From Cryobacterium cheniae (GTDB lineage: Bacteria > Actinomycetota > Actinomycetes > Actinomycetales > Microbacteriaceae), in the NCBI RefSeq assembly GCF_004403395.1, contig NZ_SOGN01000034.1, positions 1 through 64,000 on the forward strand: a DNA stretch of 64,000 nucleotides, read 5' to 3'. Both the position numbers and the translations under genes were made by a program. Positions 18,026 to 27,400 of the stretch are shown piece by piece; position 1 is the stretch's first letter, and the number at the start of each line of letters is the position of its first letter. The notes under the pieces were generated by a model. It made no database searches. It was not told the origin of the DNA and saw nothing but the letters and a program-made list of their open reading frames with translations.

Positions 18026-18132
18026 GACGGATTCATTTTTCACGGCGTTCACCCGTTGTCGCATTCCGGCCGCACCGCGAAGGTGGAAGCTACGCGGGCC
18101 GTGTGCCCGGCAGCACCCAGCCGAGGAAGCCC

Positions 18133-19458
18133 ATGTCAGTCGCAACGTCTCCGCAGTTCGCCTCGAAGCTCAAACCCGATCTGTCCAACTGGGATCCGGA
18201 GAATGACGAAACCTGGGATCCGGGACTCGCCTGGCGCACCCTGTGGATCACCACCTTCAGCCTGACGCTGAGTTTTGCCGCGTGGTACCTGGTCAGCGCG
18301 ATCGCCCCGCGACTGAACGACATCGGTTACTCCCTCGCGCCCAGCCAGCTGTACTGGCTCGTCGCCCTTCCCGGCCTCGCCGGCGGCCTGCTGCGCCTGG
18401 TCTTCATGTTCCTGCCGCCGATCATGGGCACGCGAAACCTGGTCGCCATGTCGTCGGCCCTGCTCGTGATCCCGATGCTCGGCTGGACCCTCGCCGCCCG
18501 GGACACGTCCACGCCCTACTGGGTGCTGCTCGCCCTGGCCTTCGCGGCCGGCATCGGCGGCGGGACCTTCTCCGGGTTCATGGCGTCGACCAGCTACTTC
18601 TTCCCGAAGCGACTCGCCGGCACTGCCCTGGGCCTGCAGGCGGGCCTCGGCAACTTCGGCATCGGCCTGATGCAGCTGATCCTGCCCTGGGTCGTCGGCT
18701 TCGGCCTGCTCGGCACCGCCGCCCTCACCCCGCAGAGCAGTGCCGAGGGTGACCTCGTCTGGCTGCACAACGGCGGACTGGTACTCGTCCCCTGGGCCCT
18801 GCTCGCCGTCGTCCTGGCGGCGGTGTACCTGCGCCGGGTGCCGATCACGGCCAACTTCCGCCAGCAGATGGACATCTTCCAGATCAAACACACCTGGATC
18901 ATGACGGCCATCTACCTGATGAGCTTCGGCGCCTACAGCGGCCTGGCCGCCCAGATGGGCCTGATCATCCTCAACGTCTACGGCGACTTCCCGGATGCCC
19001 CGAACCCGCTGGCCTTCGCCTTCATCGGCCCCGTCCTCGGCGCCCTGGTGCGAGCGGCAAGCGGACCGTTCTGCGACAAGTGGGGCGGCGCGATCTTCAC
19101 GTTCGTCGGCGGTCTCGGCATGGTGGCAGGCACCACCCTCACCGCCTTCTACCTCACGCCGACCAGTGTGAACGAGTTCTGGGGCTTCCTCACCGGGATG
19201 CTGACCATCTTCTTCTTCGCCGGGCTCGCCAACGCCGGCACGTTCAAGCAGATGCCGATGATCTTCCCGAAGCGTCAGGCCGGCGGCGCCATCGCCTGGA
19301 CATCCGCCATCGCGGCCTTCGGACCGTTCGTCGTGGGCATCTCGCTCACCGTCATCAGCCCGACCGCGTTCTTCGTCGGCTGCGCCGTGTTCTGCGTCTT
19401 CTGCACCTGGCTCGCCTGGTTCTACTACGCCCGCAAGGGTGCGCCCTTCCCCAGCTAG
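18133..19458 (+). CDS. narK: NarK-type nitrate/nitrite transporter (MFS)
   Basis: About 441 residues, twelve hydrophobic segments. The nitrate signature of the family appears as LGLQAGLGNFGIGLMQ in the fifth segment, with a second glycine/alanine-rich copy at GGAIAWTSAIAAFGPFVVG. WYLVSAIAPRLNDIGYSL and FFPKRLAGTALG are also typical. It moves nitrate in and/or nitrite out across the membrane, serving narGHJI 3 kb away. The ATG has gaggaag seven bases upstream. The longer open frame upstream is repeat-derived. It is on the plus strand, facing the minus-strand nar operon. Confidence 0.93.
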   Translation: MSVATSPQFASKLKPDLSNWDPENDETWDPGLAWRTLWITTFSLTLSFAAWYLVSAIAPRLNDIGYSLAPSQLYWLVALPGLAGGLLRLVFMFLPPIMGTRNLVAMSSALLVIPMLGWTLAARDTSTPYWVLLALAFAAGIGGGTFSGFMASTSYFFPKRLAGTALGLQAGLGNFGIGLMQLILPWVVGFGLLGTAALTPQSSAEGDLVWLHNGGLVLVPWALLAVVLAAVYLRRVPITANFRQQMDIFQIKHTWIMTAIYLMSFGAYSGLAAQMGLIILNVYGDFPDAPNPLAFAFIGPVLGALVRAASGPFCDKWGGAIFTFVGGLGMVAGTTLTAFYLTPTSVNEFWGFLTGMLTIFFFAGLANAGTFKQMPMIFPKRQAGGAIAWTSAIAAFGPFVVGISLTVISPTAFFVGCAVFCVFCTWLAWFYYARKGAPFPS

Positions 19459-19472
19459 CAGTCGATCCCGGC

Positions 19473-19575
19473 ATGGACAAGCTGCACTTCATCTTCCTGG
19501 AGATGCGCGGCCAGGTCGCCGGCCCTCGCCCGGCTCACCGAACTCGCCGAGCAGCGGGCATCCACCGCGGACTAG
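19473..19575 (+). pseudogene. Possible frameshifted short reading frame
   Basis: Directly after narK an ATG at 19473 starts MDKLHFIFLEMRGQVAG, which then reads into proline/arginine-rich sequence; a shift of one base around 19523 restores LARLTELAEQRASTAD ending at the TAG at 19573. Together they look like a small helical protein interrupted by a frameshift. I do not recognise a family, and chance cannot be excluded. Confidence 0.25.
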
Positions 19576-19640
19576 GTGTGCGACTCCCGGTTCCCCGTTC
19601 GGTTCCATCGACATACTCTGGGAAGAAACCGGAGGTCATC

Positions 19641-20159
19641 ATGCGAGCACTCGTCGTCTACGAATCCCAGTGGGGCAACACGGAGAAGGTCGCGCGTGCG
19701 ATCGCCGCCGAACTCGGCAGCACCATGGAGGTGGAGGTCGTCGACTCCGACGCAGCACCGGCATCCGTGGACGGCTTCGACCTGGTGATGGTGGGCGGCC
19801 CGACGCACGCCTTCTCGATGACGCGGCCCAATACCCGGGAGGATGCCGTGCGCCAGCACGACGCACCCCGGCTACCGACCCACGGCATCCGGGAATGGCT
19901 GAACGAGCTCGCCTCGGCACCGGGCGTCAAGGCGGCGACCTTCGACACCCGTGCGAACGCCCCGCGGGTGCCGGGTTCGGCGGCGCGGGCGGCGAAGCAG
20001 GAGCTGAAGAGCCTCGGCTTCGAGATCGTGGTCAAGCAGAGGAGCTTCCGCGTGCACGGCTACGGCGGCCCGCTCGTGGACGGCGAGCTCGAGCGCGCGG
20101 CCGAGTGGGCCCGCGAGGTTGCCGCCGCTCTGCGCACCGGCAGCGCTGTGACCGACTGA
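19641..20159 (+). CDS. Flavodoxin-like protein
   Basis: 172 residues. The N-terminal VVYESQWGNTEKVARAIAAEL is the FMN phosphate-binding loop and first helix of flavodoxins; FDLVMVGGPTHAFSMTRP gives the second loop. The sequence belongs to the flavodoxin family common in Actinobacteria as stand-alone proteins. The likely role is one-electron transfer or an oxidoreductase with bound FMN; the partner is unknown. A ggagg site lies five bases before the ATG. Its neighbours do not form an obvious operon with it. Confidence 0.85.
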   Translation: MRALVVYESQWGNTEKVARAIAAELGSTMEVEVVDSDAAPASVDGFDLVMVGGPTHAFSMTRPNTREDAVRQHDAPRLPTHGIREWLNELASAPGVKAATFDTRANAPRVPGSAARAAKQELKSLGFEIVVKQRSFRVHGYGGPLVDGELERAAEWAREVAAALRTGSAVTD

Positions 20160-20171
20160 GCCTGGCGCGGC

Positions 20172-20693
20172 TCAGTCCTCGTCTTCGCCGCCCGTGGACG
20201 CCGGCACTCCCCCGACCTCAGACCAGACGGAGGCGGCCCCGCTATGGCCGATGCGGATGGCCTGCACGGTGGTGCCGGTCGCCACTCCCAGCGCGGCCAC
20301 GACCAGCACGATGGCGACCCATTTCGGGGCGCGGGCGACGGATGTCCGGCCGACGATCTCCCGGTAGTTCCACCAGAGCAGCAGGGCGGCGACGACGACC
20401 AGCCCGGCAACCCACGGCAGCAGCCCCTCGGCCATCTCGGTGTGCGTCTCGACCAGCGCGGTCTCGGAGACCCGCTTTTCGAGCGCTTGACCGGATTCGG
20501 TCGCCAGCGGAACGAGAACGAGGGCGGCGAGGGCCAGGAGCAGCGGCAGGAACTTGGCCCACCGGCGGAACCGGGGCCAGAGCGCCGCGACGAGGACGAC
20601 GAGGGCAGCCGTGGGAACGACGACCTCCGTGGCGTGCACCACGAGGGGGTGCACGGGCAAACCGAAGATGGTGTCGAGCAGCGCTTCAAACAT
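20172..20693 (-). CDS. DUF2231 membrane protein
   Basis: 173 residues with four hydrophobic segments and an acidic C-terminus. The start MFEALLDTIFGLPVHPLVVH followed by AT is the DUF2231 hallmark (GxPxHPxxVH). Such proteins are predicted inner-membrane proteins of unknown function. gggag lies five to six bases before the ATG. It follows the DUF2252 remnant on the same strand, so it could be read through from the nar operon, though a 55-base gap separates them. Confidence 0.8.
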   Translation of the reverse strand: MFEALLDTIFGLPVHPLVVHATEVVVPTAALVVLVAALWPRFRRWAKFLPLLLALAALVLVPLATESGQALEKRVSETALVETHTEMAEGLLPWVAGLVVVAALLLWWNYREIVGRTSVARAPKWVAIVLVVAALGVATGTTVQAIRIGHSGAASVWSEVGGVPASTGGEDED

Positions 20694-20748
20694 GTGTCTC
20701 CCTGAGTGGCGTTCAGGCAGACCCGAAGGCGGGCCTGCATTGGCAATG

Positions 20749-21287
20749 CTAGGCAGCTCGGCGGAATCCCGCCACGAAGTACAGGCTGTGCTGAGTTGCC
20801 CCTGCACGGCCCTGGAGCAGGGCGATGAAGGACCGGGTGCCGACACTGCCGACGCCCACGACCTTGCGGGCCACGTCGACGAGCTGGAACCGCTCGAGCA
20901 GATGACGCCGGTCATCCAACAGCTCCCGGGCCGGAATGACGATCGGCGGCTGGCTGACGATCCGGTACTGCCCGTCGACGTACTCGGCGAGCTTGGAGAG
21001 GGCCTGCCGGCTGTTGCGGCTGCGGGCCTTCGCGGCGTTCCGCTGCGCGTTCTCCCCGATCGCCTCCGCCGCTTTCCGTTGCCTGCCCTTCCGGGTGCCG
21101 ATCGTGAAACTGGCGGTCATCCGCAGCACGTCGTACTCGAACGGCCCAGGGAGGGTCTCGTCGAAGACGTTCAGGTCGAACAGAAGCAGCCGTTCCGGCG
21201 AGGCGAACACGCCGAAGTTCGAGAGGTGCGCGTCACCGCAGAGCTGGGTGATCAGGCCAGCCCGCGGGGTGTCCTGGCCGGGTACAG
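20749..21287 (-). pseudogene. Fragment of a DUF2252 protein
   Basis: The minus-strand frame contains TQLCGDAHLSNFGVFASPER then LLLFDLNVFDETLPGPFEYD, unmistakable central DUF2252 sequence, and later RKVVGVGSVGTRSFIALLQG. Full-length family members are over 400 residues. Here the conserved part begins abruptly just after the narI stop with no start codon in a plausible place, and after the LLQG segment the sequence turns into AGATQHSLYFVAGFRRAA and stops. Both ends are missing, so this is a degraded remnant of about 180 residues, left behind narI. Confidence 0.8.
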
Positions 21288-22061
21288 CTAGCGGCGGCTG
21301 CCTTCCTTGTCGCGGGTGTCGCGGGGAAGTTCGCTCTTCTCCCAGCCGCGCCGGGCCTTCACGGCACCCGCTCCGCGGTGCCCGTCCCGCGAGCGGTAGA
21401 CGATATAGGGCCGCACGAAGTAGCCGAGCGGCGCCGAGAAGACGTGCACCAGGCGGGTGAAGGGCCACAGCAGGAACAGGCTTGTGGCAGAGAGCACGTG
21501 CAGCTGGAAGAAGAACGGAACATCGCTCATCAGTGCCGGGTCCGGCTGGAAGCCGTAGAGGCTGCGGATCCACGGTGAGATCGACCCGCGGTAGTCGTAG
21601 CCGGCCCCGAGCACCTGGTACAGCACGGTCGCGATCGTGCCGAACACGATCGTGCCGGCCAGGAACAGGTACATCACCTTGTCCATCACGGTGGTGACCA
21701 GCTTCACCCGGGCGACCAGGCGACGACGGACCAGCAGGATGACCAGGCCGGCGATGGTCAGCACTGCGGCGACGCTGCCCAGCCAGGTGGCCCCGAGGTG
21801 GTAGATGTGCTCGGTGACGCCGAAGAACTCGAGCCACGGCTTGGGGATGAAGAGCCCGACGATGTGCCCGCCGAAGACCATCAGGATCCCGTAGTGGAAC
21901 ATCGGCGAACCCCAGCGCAGCCACTTGTTCTCGTAGGTCTGGCTCGACCGCGAGGTCCAGCCGAACTGGTCGAACCGGTAGCGCAGCAGGTGGCCGACGA
22001 TGAAGACCCCGGCGGCGGCGTAGGGGAAGGCCACCCAGAGCAGAATGTCGAGCGGATTCAT
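21288..22061 (-). CDS. narI: Respiratory nitrate reductase gamma subunit NarI
   Basis: 257 residues, five transmembrane segments, cytochrome b anchor that passes quinol electrons to NarH. Conserved features are VFIVGHLLRYRFDQFGW, FHYGILMVFGGHIVGLFIP and QLHVLSATSLFLLWPFTRLV followed by HVFS, which contain the haem-ligand histidines of helices II and V. The ATG overlaps narJ's TGA by four bases. The C-terminus ends in a charged cytoplasmic tail close to a DUF2252 fragment. Confidence 0.95.
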   Translation of the reverse strand: MNPLDILLWVAFPYAAAGVFIVGHLLRYRFDQFGWTSRSSQTYENKWLRWGSPMFHYGILMVFGGHIVGLFIPKPWLEFFGVTEHIYHLGATWLGSVAAVLTIAGLVILLVRRRLVARVKLVTTVMDKVMYLFLAGTIVFGTIATVLYQVLGAGYDYRGSISPWIRSLYGFQPDPALMSDVPFFFQLHVLSATSLFLLWPFTRLVHVFSAPLGYFVRPYIVYRSRDGHRGAGAVKARRGWEKSELPRDTRDKEGSRR

Positions 22062-22750
22062 ACCCGTACTTCCTCGCTGTTCGCGCCGGACGGCGAGAAC
22101 GGTTTGAGATTGCCGAGGAAGGTCATGCCGACCGTCTCGGTCGGCGGACCCTCGTTCACCAGGTTGAGGTAGCGCTGGCGCGTTTCCTCGTCGATCTTGG
22201 GCAGAGACAGGGAGACCGCCTCCACGACGTGCGCGTAGGGGCTCGGCACGGCCTCGAGCGCCGTGCGGAGTACCTCGATCCCGTCCCGGTGCGCCGCGAG
22301 CAGCTCCTGGGCGATCGGCGAGTCGCTGAGGGCGGAGAATTCGAGCACCATCGGCAGGTAGTCGGGCAGTTCATCGGCCGCGACCTCCCAGCCGGCAGCG
22401 CGGTAGGCCTCGACGAAGCGCACCAGCGCCATGCCGCGGCGACGGGTGTCCCCCGCGGCGTAATAACTCAGGTACGGGCAACACTTGCGCTTGAGGTCGA
22501 AGGTGGCCGTGAAGTGGATCTCCAGCTCCTGCTGTGTCATCGCATCCGCTGCGCTGAGGAACGCCTCGAAGGCGTGGCGGAGCGGATCCGGCAGCAGCGC
22601 CACCGACGCGGCGACGGCCGCGAAGCGCGCCCGTCGCTCCTCGTTCGGGTAGTCGAGGAGGATGGATGCCGCCATGTGCGCCATCCGGCCGTCCTCCGCG
22701 GACAGCGGCAGCGCCGTGACCTTGCGGGGCGGCAGCTTCGGCAGCCTCAT
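22058..22750 (-). CDS. narJ: Nitrate reductase assembly chaperone NarJ
   Basis: 230 residues, all-helical TorD/NarJ family. YVETFDLKRKCCPYLSYYA-like sequence (here HFTATFDLKRKCCPYLSYYA) and ELPDYLPMVLEFSA are the family signatures. NarJ is a cytoplasmic chaperone that binds apo-NarG during molybdenum cofactor and cluster insertion. It is coupled at both ends by ATGA overlaps to narH and narI. The last 20 residues are variable. Confidence 0.95.
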   Translation of the reverse strand: MRLPKLPPRKVTALPLSAEDGRMAHMAASILLDYPNEERRARFAAVAASVALLPDPLRHAFEAFLSAADAMTQQELEIHFTATFDLKRKCCPYLSYYAAGDTRRRGMALVRFVEAYRAAGWEVAADELPDYLPMVLEFSALSDSPIAQELLAAHRDGIEVLRTALEAVPSPYAHVVEAVSLSLPKIDEETRQRYLNLVNEGPPTETVGMTFLGNLKPFSPSGANSEEVRV

Positions 22751-24426
22751 GCGGGGCTCCCGGTGGCGCCATCGGCCGTTCTGGGCGGGAACATGCCCTT
22801 CGGCACACCGTTGCCGGTCCAGTTCAGCAGGTTGACCCGGCCCGGCGTGGTCGGTTTCGTTCGCTCCCCGCCCTTACCGACCATCTCGTTGTAGTTGTCG
22901 ACGGTCGCGTTCAGCGGCATCCCGGGGGTCTTGCCGTAGGGGCCGGCCGCCGTGGAAGCGGTGGGGCCGCCCATGCCGGGGCCGCCGTCGGTGTCGAGCG
23001 AGCAGGCGAGTTCCTCCAGCTCGCGCGCCGTCTCGACGTGCGCCTTGGGGATGACGTAGCGGTCCTCGTACTTGGCGATGGCCAGCAGACGGTACATGGC
23101 CTCGATCTCGGTGCCGGTCATGCCGACCGCCGCCGGGATCGACTCGTCCCGATCGCGACCCAGGTTGATGTCGCGCATGTAGGACCGCATGGCCGCGAGC
23201 TTCCGCAGGGAGTCCTCGACGGGGACGACGTCCCCGGCCGAGAACAGCCCGGCGAGGTATTCCACCGGGATGCGGAGCTTGTCGATGGCGGCGAACAGGG
23301 TGCGGGCATCCTCCCCGTCGTTGTTGGTGGTCGAGATGACGTCGACCACCGGGGACAGCGGGGGGATGTACCAGACCATGGGCATGGTGCGGTATTCCGG
23401 GTGCAGCGGCAGGGCCACCTTGTACTCGGAGATGAGCTTGTAGATCGGGCTGTTCTGGGCCGCGAGGATCCAGTCGTCCTCCATGCCCTCGGCCTTCGCC
23501 GCGGCGATGACCTCCGGGTCGAACGGGTCGAGGAAGCAGGCGCGCTGGGCGTCCAGCAGGTCGTGCTCGTTCTCGACCGAGGCCTGCGCGAGGACCGCGT
23601 CGGCGTCGTAGAGCATCAGGCCGAGATAGCGCAGCCGGCCGACGCAGGTCTCCGAGCAGATGGTGGGCTTGCCCTGCTCGATCAACGGGTAGCAGAGCGT
23701 GCATTTCTCGGCCTTGCCCGTTTTGTGGTTGAAGTAGACCTTCTTGTAGGGGCAGGCGGAGACGCACATGCGCCAGCCGCGGCATCCGTCTTCGTCGACG
23801 AGGACGATGCCGTCCTCCTCGCGCTTGTACATGGCGCCGGAGGGGCAGGCGGCGACGCAGGCGGGGTTCAGGCAGTGCTCGCAGATGCGCGGCAGGTAGA
23901 ACATGAACGTGTTCTCGAACTCCATCTTCACGTGCTCGCTCATGGTGGCGAGGATGGGGTCGTCGGCCGCGGTCTCCTGCGAGCCGCCGAGGTCGTCGTC
24001 CCAGTTGCCGGACCACTTGATGTCCATGTTCTGGCCGGTGAGCAGCGACTTGGGCCGGGCTACGGGGCTTTCCGTGCTCAGCGGAGCCTTGGTCAGCATG
24101 TCGTAGTCGTAGGTCCACGGCTCGTAGTAGTCGTCGATCACGGGGAGGTCGGGGTTGTTGAAGATGGTGGCGAGGCGCTTGATCCGGCCGCCGGAGCGCA
24201 GTTTCAGGCGTCCGCGCTTGTTGCGCTGCCAGCCGCCCTTCCACTTCTCCTGGTCTTCATAGCGGCGCGGGTAACCGACGCCGGGCTTGGTCTCCACGTT
24301 GTTGAACCAGACGTATTCGACGCCGGTGCGGTTGGTCCACACCTGCTTGCAGGTGACCGAACAGGTGTGGCACCCGATGCACTTGTCGAGATTCATGATC
24401 ATCGACATCTGAGCCATTACGCGCAT
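22747..24426 (-). CDS. narH: Respiratory nitrate reductase beta subunit NarH
   Basis: 559 residues, four iron-sulfur cluster protein. Cluster motifs are CIGCHTCSVTCKQVW, CEHCLNPACVAACPSGAMYK, CRGWRMCVSACPYKKVYFNH (Trp in place of one Cys gives the [3Fe-4S] site) and KAEKCTLCYPLIEQGKPTIC. It relays electrons from NarI haem b to NarG. The frame directly abuts the narG stop; an ATG three codons in (24417) is equally possible as the start. The final 60 residues are glycine/proline rich and unconserved. Confidence 0.97.
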   Translation of the reverse strand: MRVMAQMSMIMNLDKCIGCHTCSVTCKQVWTNRTGVEYVWFNNVETKPGVGYPRRYEDQEKWKGGWQRNKRGRLKLRSGGRIKRLATIFNNPDLPVIDDYYEPWTYDYDMLTKAPLSTESPVARPKSLLTGQNMDIKWSGNWDDDLGGSQETAADDPILATMSEHVKMEFENTFMFYLPRICEHCLNPACVAACPSGAMYKREEDGIVLVDEDGCRGWRMCVSACPYKKVYFNHKTGKAEKCTLCYPLIEQGKPTICSETCVGRLRYLGLMLYDADAVLAQASVENEHDLLDAQRACFLDPFDPEVIAAAKAEGMEDDWILAAQNSPIYKLISEYKVALPLHPEYRTMPMVWYIPPLSPVVDVISTTNNDGEDARTLFAAIDKLRIPVEYLAGLFSAGDVVPVEDSLRKLAAMRSYMRDINLGRDRDESIPAAVGMTGTEIEAMYRLLAIAKYEDRYVIPKAHVETARELEELACSLDTDGGPGMGGPTASTAAGPYGKTPGMPLNATVDNYNEMVGKGGERTKPTTPGRVNLLNWTGNGVPKGMFPPRTADGATGSPA

Positions 24427-27400
24427 TTAGTACTCAACCTCCTGGCTGCGTCGACGGATCACGGTGACCTCGTCGCGTTGGTTCCCGGTCGGGCCGAGGT
24501 AATTGAAAGCGAAGGACAGCTGGGCGTAGCCACCGATCAGGTGGCTCGGCTTCAGCAGGATCCGGGTGAGCGAGTTGTTCGTGCCGCCGCGCATGCCGCT
24601 CGTCTCCGCGATCGGCACGTTGATGGTGCGGTCCTTCGCGTGGTACATGTACACGGTGCCCTCGGGCATCCGGTGCGAGACCACCGCGCGGGCCACGACG
24701 ACGCCGTTGCGGTTGTAGGACTCGATCCACTCGTTGTCGCGCACCCCGATCTTGTCGGCGTCGAGCGGGGACATCCAGATGGTGGGCCCGCCGCGGGACA
24801 GCGACAGCATCATCAGGTTGTCCTGGTACTCGGAGTGGATCGACCACTTCGAGTGCGGGGTGAGGTAGCGCACGGCCACCTCGGCGCGACCCTTCGAGCC
24901 GGCCGCGCCGGTGGCAGTGGTCGCCCCGACGATGGAATCATCGAACAGGCGGTGCATGTCCAGCGGCGGCCGGAAGATCGGCAGGGTCTCCCCCAGTTCG
25001 ATCATCCAGTCGTGGTCGAGGTAGAAGTGTTGTCTCCCGGTGAGGGTGTGCCAGGGCTTCAGATGCTCCACGTTGATCGTGAACGCACTGTAGCGTCGGC
25101 CGCCGTGCTCGCTGCCGGACCATTCCGGGGAGGTGAGCACCGGCACCGGGGCGCCCTGCACATCCGGGTAGGAGAAGCGGCGGCCCTCGTTGTCGCTGGC
25201 CAGGTGCGCCAGCTTCTGGCCGGTGCGTTCTTCCATCTGGCGGAAGCCCTGCGTGCCGAGCCGGCCGTTGGTCGTGCCGGAGAGGGCGAGCACCATTTCG
25301 CAGGCCTGGATGGCGGTCTTCAACTGCGGCCGGCCGGCGGCGGGCCCGCTCGTCACGAGCCCGTTCTTCTGCGCGAGGTAGGCCACCTCGACGTCGGGGT
25401 TGAACTTGACGCCCTTGGTGACCATGCCGAGCTTCTCGGTCAGCGGCCCGAGGGCGCCGAGCCGGGCGGAGAAGGCCGGGTAGTCCCGTTCGACCACGAC
25501 CAGCTTGGGCATGGTGACACCGGGCACCAGCACCTGGCCGTCGTCGACGATGCCGTGCGGGGCACTCATCGCATCCGGGGTGTCGTGCAGCAGTGGAACG
25601 GCGACGAGGTCTTTCCGCACCCCGAGGTGTTCCACGCTCATCTCGGAGATCTTCTCGGCGAGGATGTGGAAGATGTCGAAGTCGGTCTTCGCCTGCCACG
25701 GCGGGGCGATCGCCGGGTTGAACGAGTGGATGAACGGGTGCATGTCGGTCGTCGACAGGTCGTTCTTCTCATACCAGGTGGCCGGCGGCAGCACCACGTC
25801 ACTGAAGATGGTGGTGCTCGTCATGCGGAAGTCGCTGGTGACCATCAGGTCGAGCTTGCCCTCGGGCGCGGTCTCGTGCCACTTCATGGTCTTCGGGCGC
25901 TTCTCCGGCGGCGATTCGGGGGCGCGCACGGCGTTCTTGGTGCCGAGCAGGTGCTTGAGGAAGTACTCGTTGCCCTTGCCGGAGGAGCCGATCACATTGG
26001 CCCGCCAGATGTCCAGGATGCGGGGGAAGTTCTCCGGCGCATCCGGGTCTTCGATGGCGTATTCGAGGGTGCCGTCGCCGAGGGACTCGACCACGTACTG
26101 CGCCGGGTCCACACCCGCGGCGACCGCGTCGTCGACGAGGTCGAGCGAGTTGCGGTTGAAGGTGGGGTAGCCGGGCATCCAGCCGCGCTTGGTCGACTCG
26201 ACCAGGCAGTCGGCGGTGGTGCGGTCCTTGAAGGTGCCCACGCCGAGCGGGCTGGACAGGGTGTCGGCGGAGAGGCCGTCGTAGCGCCACTGGTCGGTGG
26301 CCAGGTAGAAGAAGCCCGTGCCGATCATCTGGCGGGGCGGGCGCACCCAGTCCAGGCCGAACGCGTACTGACCGTAGCCGGTGAGCGGGCGCACCTTTTC
26401 CTGGCCGACGTAGTGGGCCCAGCCGCCGCCGTTGACGCCCTGGCAGCCGGTCATGGTGGTCAGCGCGAGGAAGGCGCGGTAGATGGTGTCGGAGTGGAAC
26501 CAGTGGTTGGTTCCGGCGCCCATCAGGATCATCGAGCGCCCATTGGAGTCTTCCGCGTTCTGCGCGAACTCGCGGCCGATCCGTTCGGCGGCCTGCATCG
26601 GCACCGAGGTGATGCCCTCCTGCCAGGCGGGGGTGCCGGGCGAGGTGGCATCGTCGTAGCCGGTGGGCCAGACGCCGGGCAGGCCGGGGCGGCCGACGCC
26701 GTACTGCGCGAGCAGCAGGTCGAACACGGTGGTGACCAGCTGGCCGGCCACCATCCGCACGGGCACGCCGCGACGGATGACGCCCGCGCCGCCCGCGTGC
26801 TGCTCACCGATCTCGTCGGTCTCCGGAGCCACGTCGAACCGGGGCATGTCGATGGCCACGGATGCCTGGTCGTAGTCGGGCGCGTCCGCGATCGACAGCA
26901 GCGGGTCGACACCCTCGAGGTCGAGGTTCCACTTGCCGACGTCGGTCTCGGAGAAACGGTGCCCGATCGAACCGTTGGGCACGACCACCTGGCCGTTCTG
27001 GTCCAGAAGCACCGGCTTGAACGCGGCGCTGGCGACGGTCGGGTCCAGGCCCGGGAGGGCATCCGCGGTCACGAACTTGCCGGGAACGTACGCGTCTCCG
27101 CGCGGGGTGAGACTGATCAGGTAGGCGGAGTCGCTGTAGCGCTTCATGTAGTCGACGAAGCGGGGCGTGCGGCGGTCGACCAGGAATTCCTTGAGCACGA
27201 CGTGGCCCATGGCCAGCGCGAGCGCACCGTCGGTGCCGGGATGCACGGCCAGCCACTCGTCGGCGAACTTGGAGTTGTCGGCGTAGTCGGGCGAGACGGT
27301 GATGACCTTCTGGCCCTTGTACCGGGCCTCGACCATGAAGTGAGCGTCGGGGGTGCGGGTGACCGGCACATTGGAGCCCCACATGATCAGGTAGGAGGAG

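Noticed and set aside
17744-18145. Minus-strand frame with repeated Glu-Pro-Asn-Arg-Thr units
   Set aside because: It is the translation of the pentamer microsatellite, with no start context and no family similarity.
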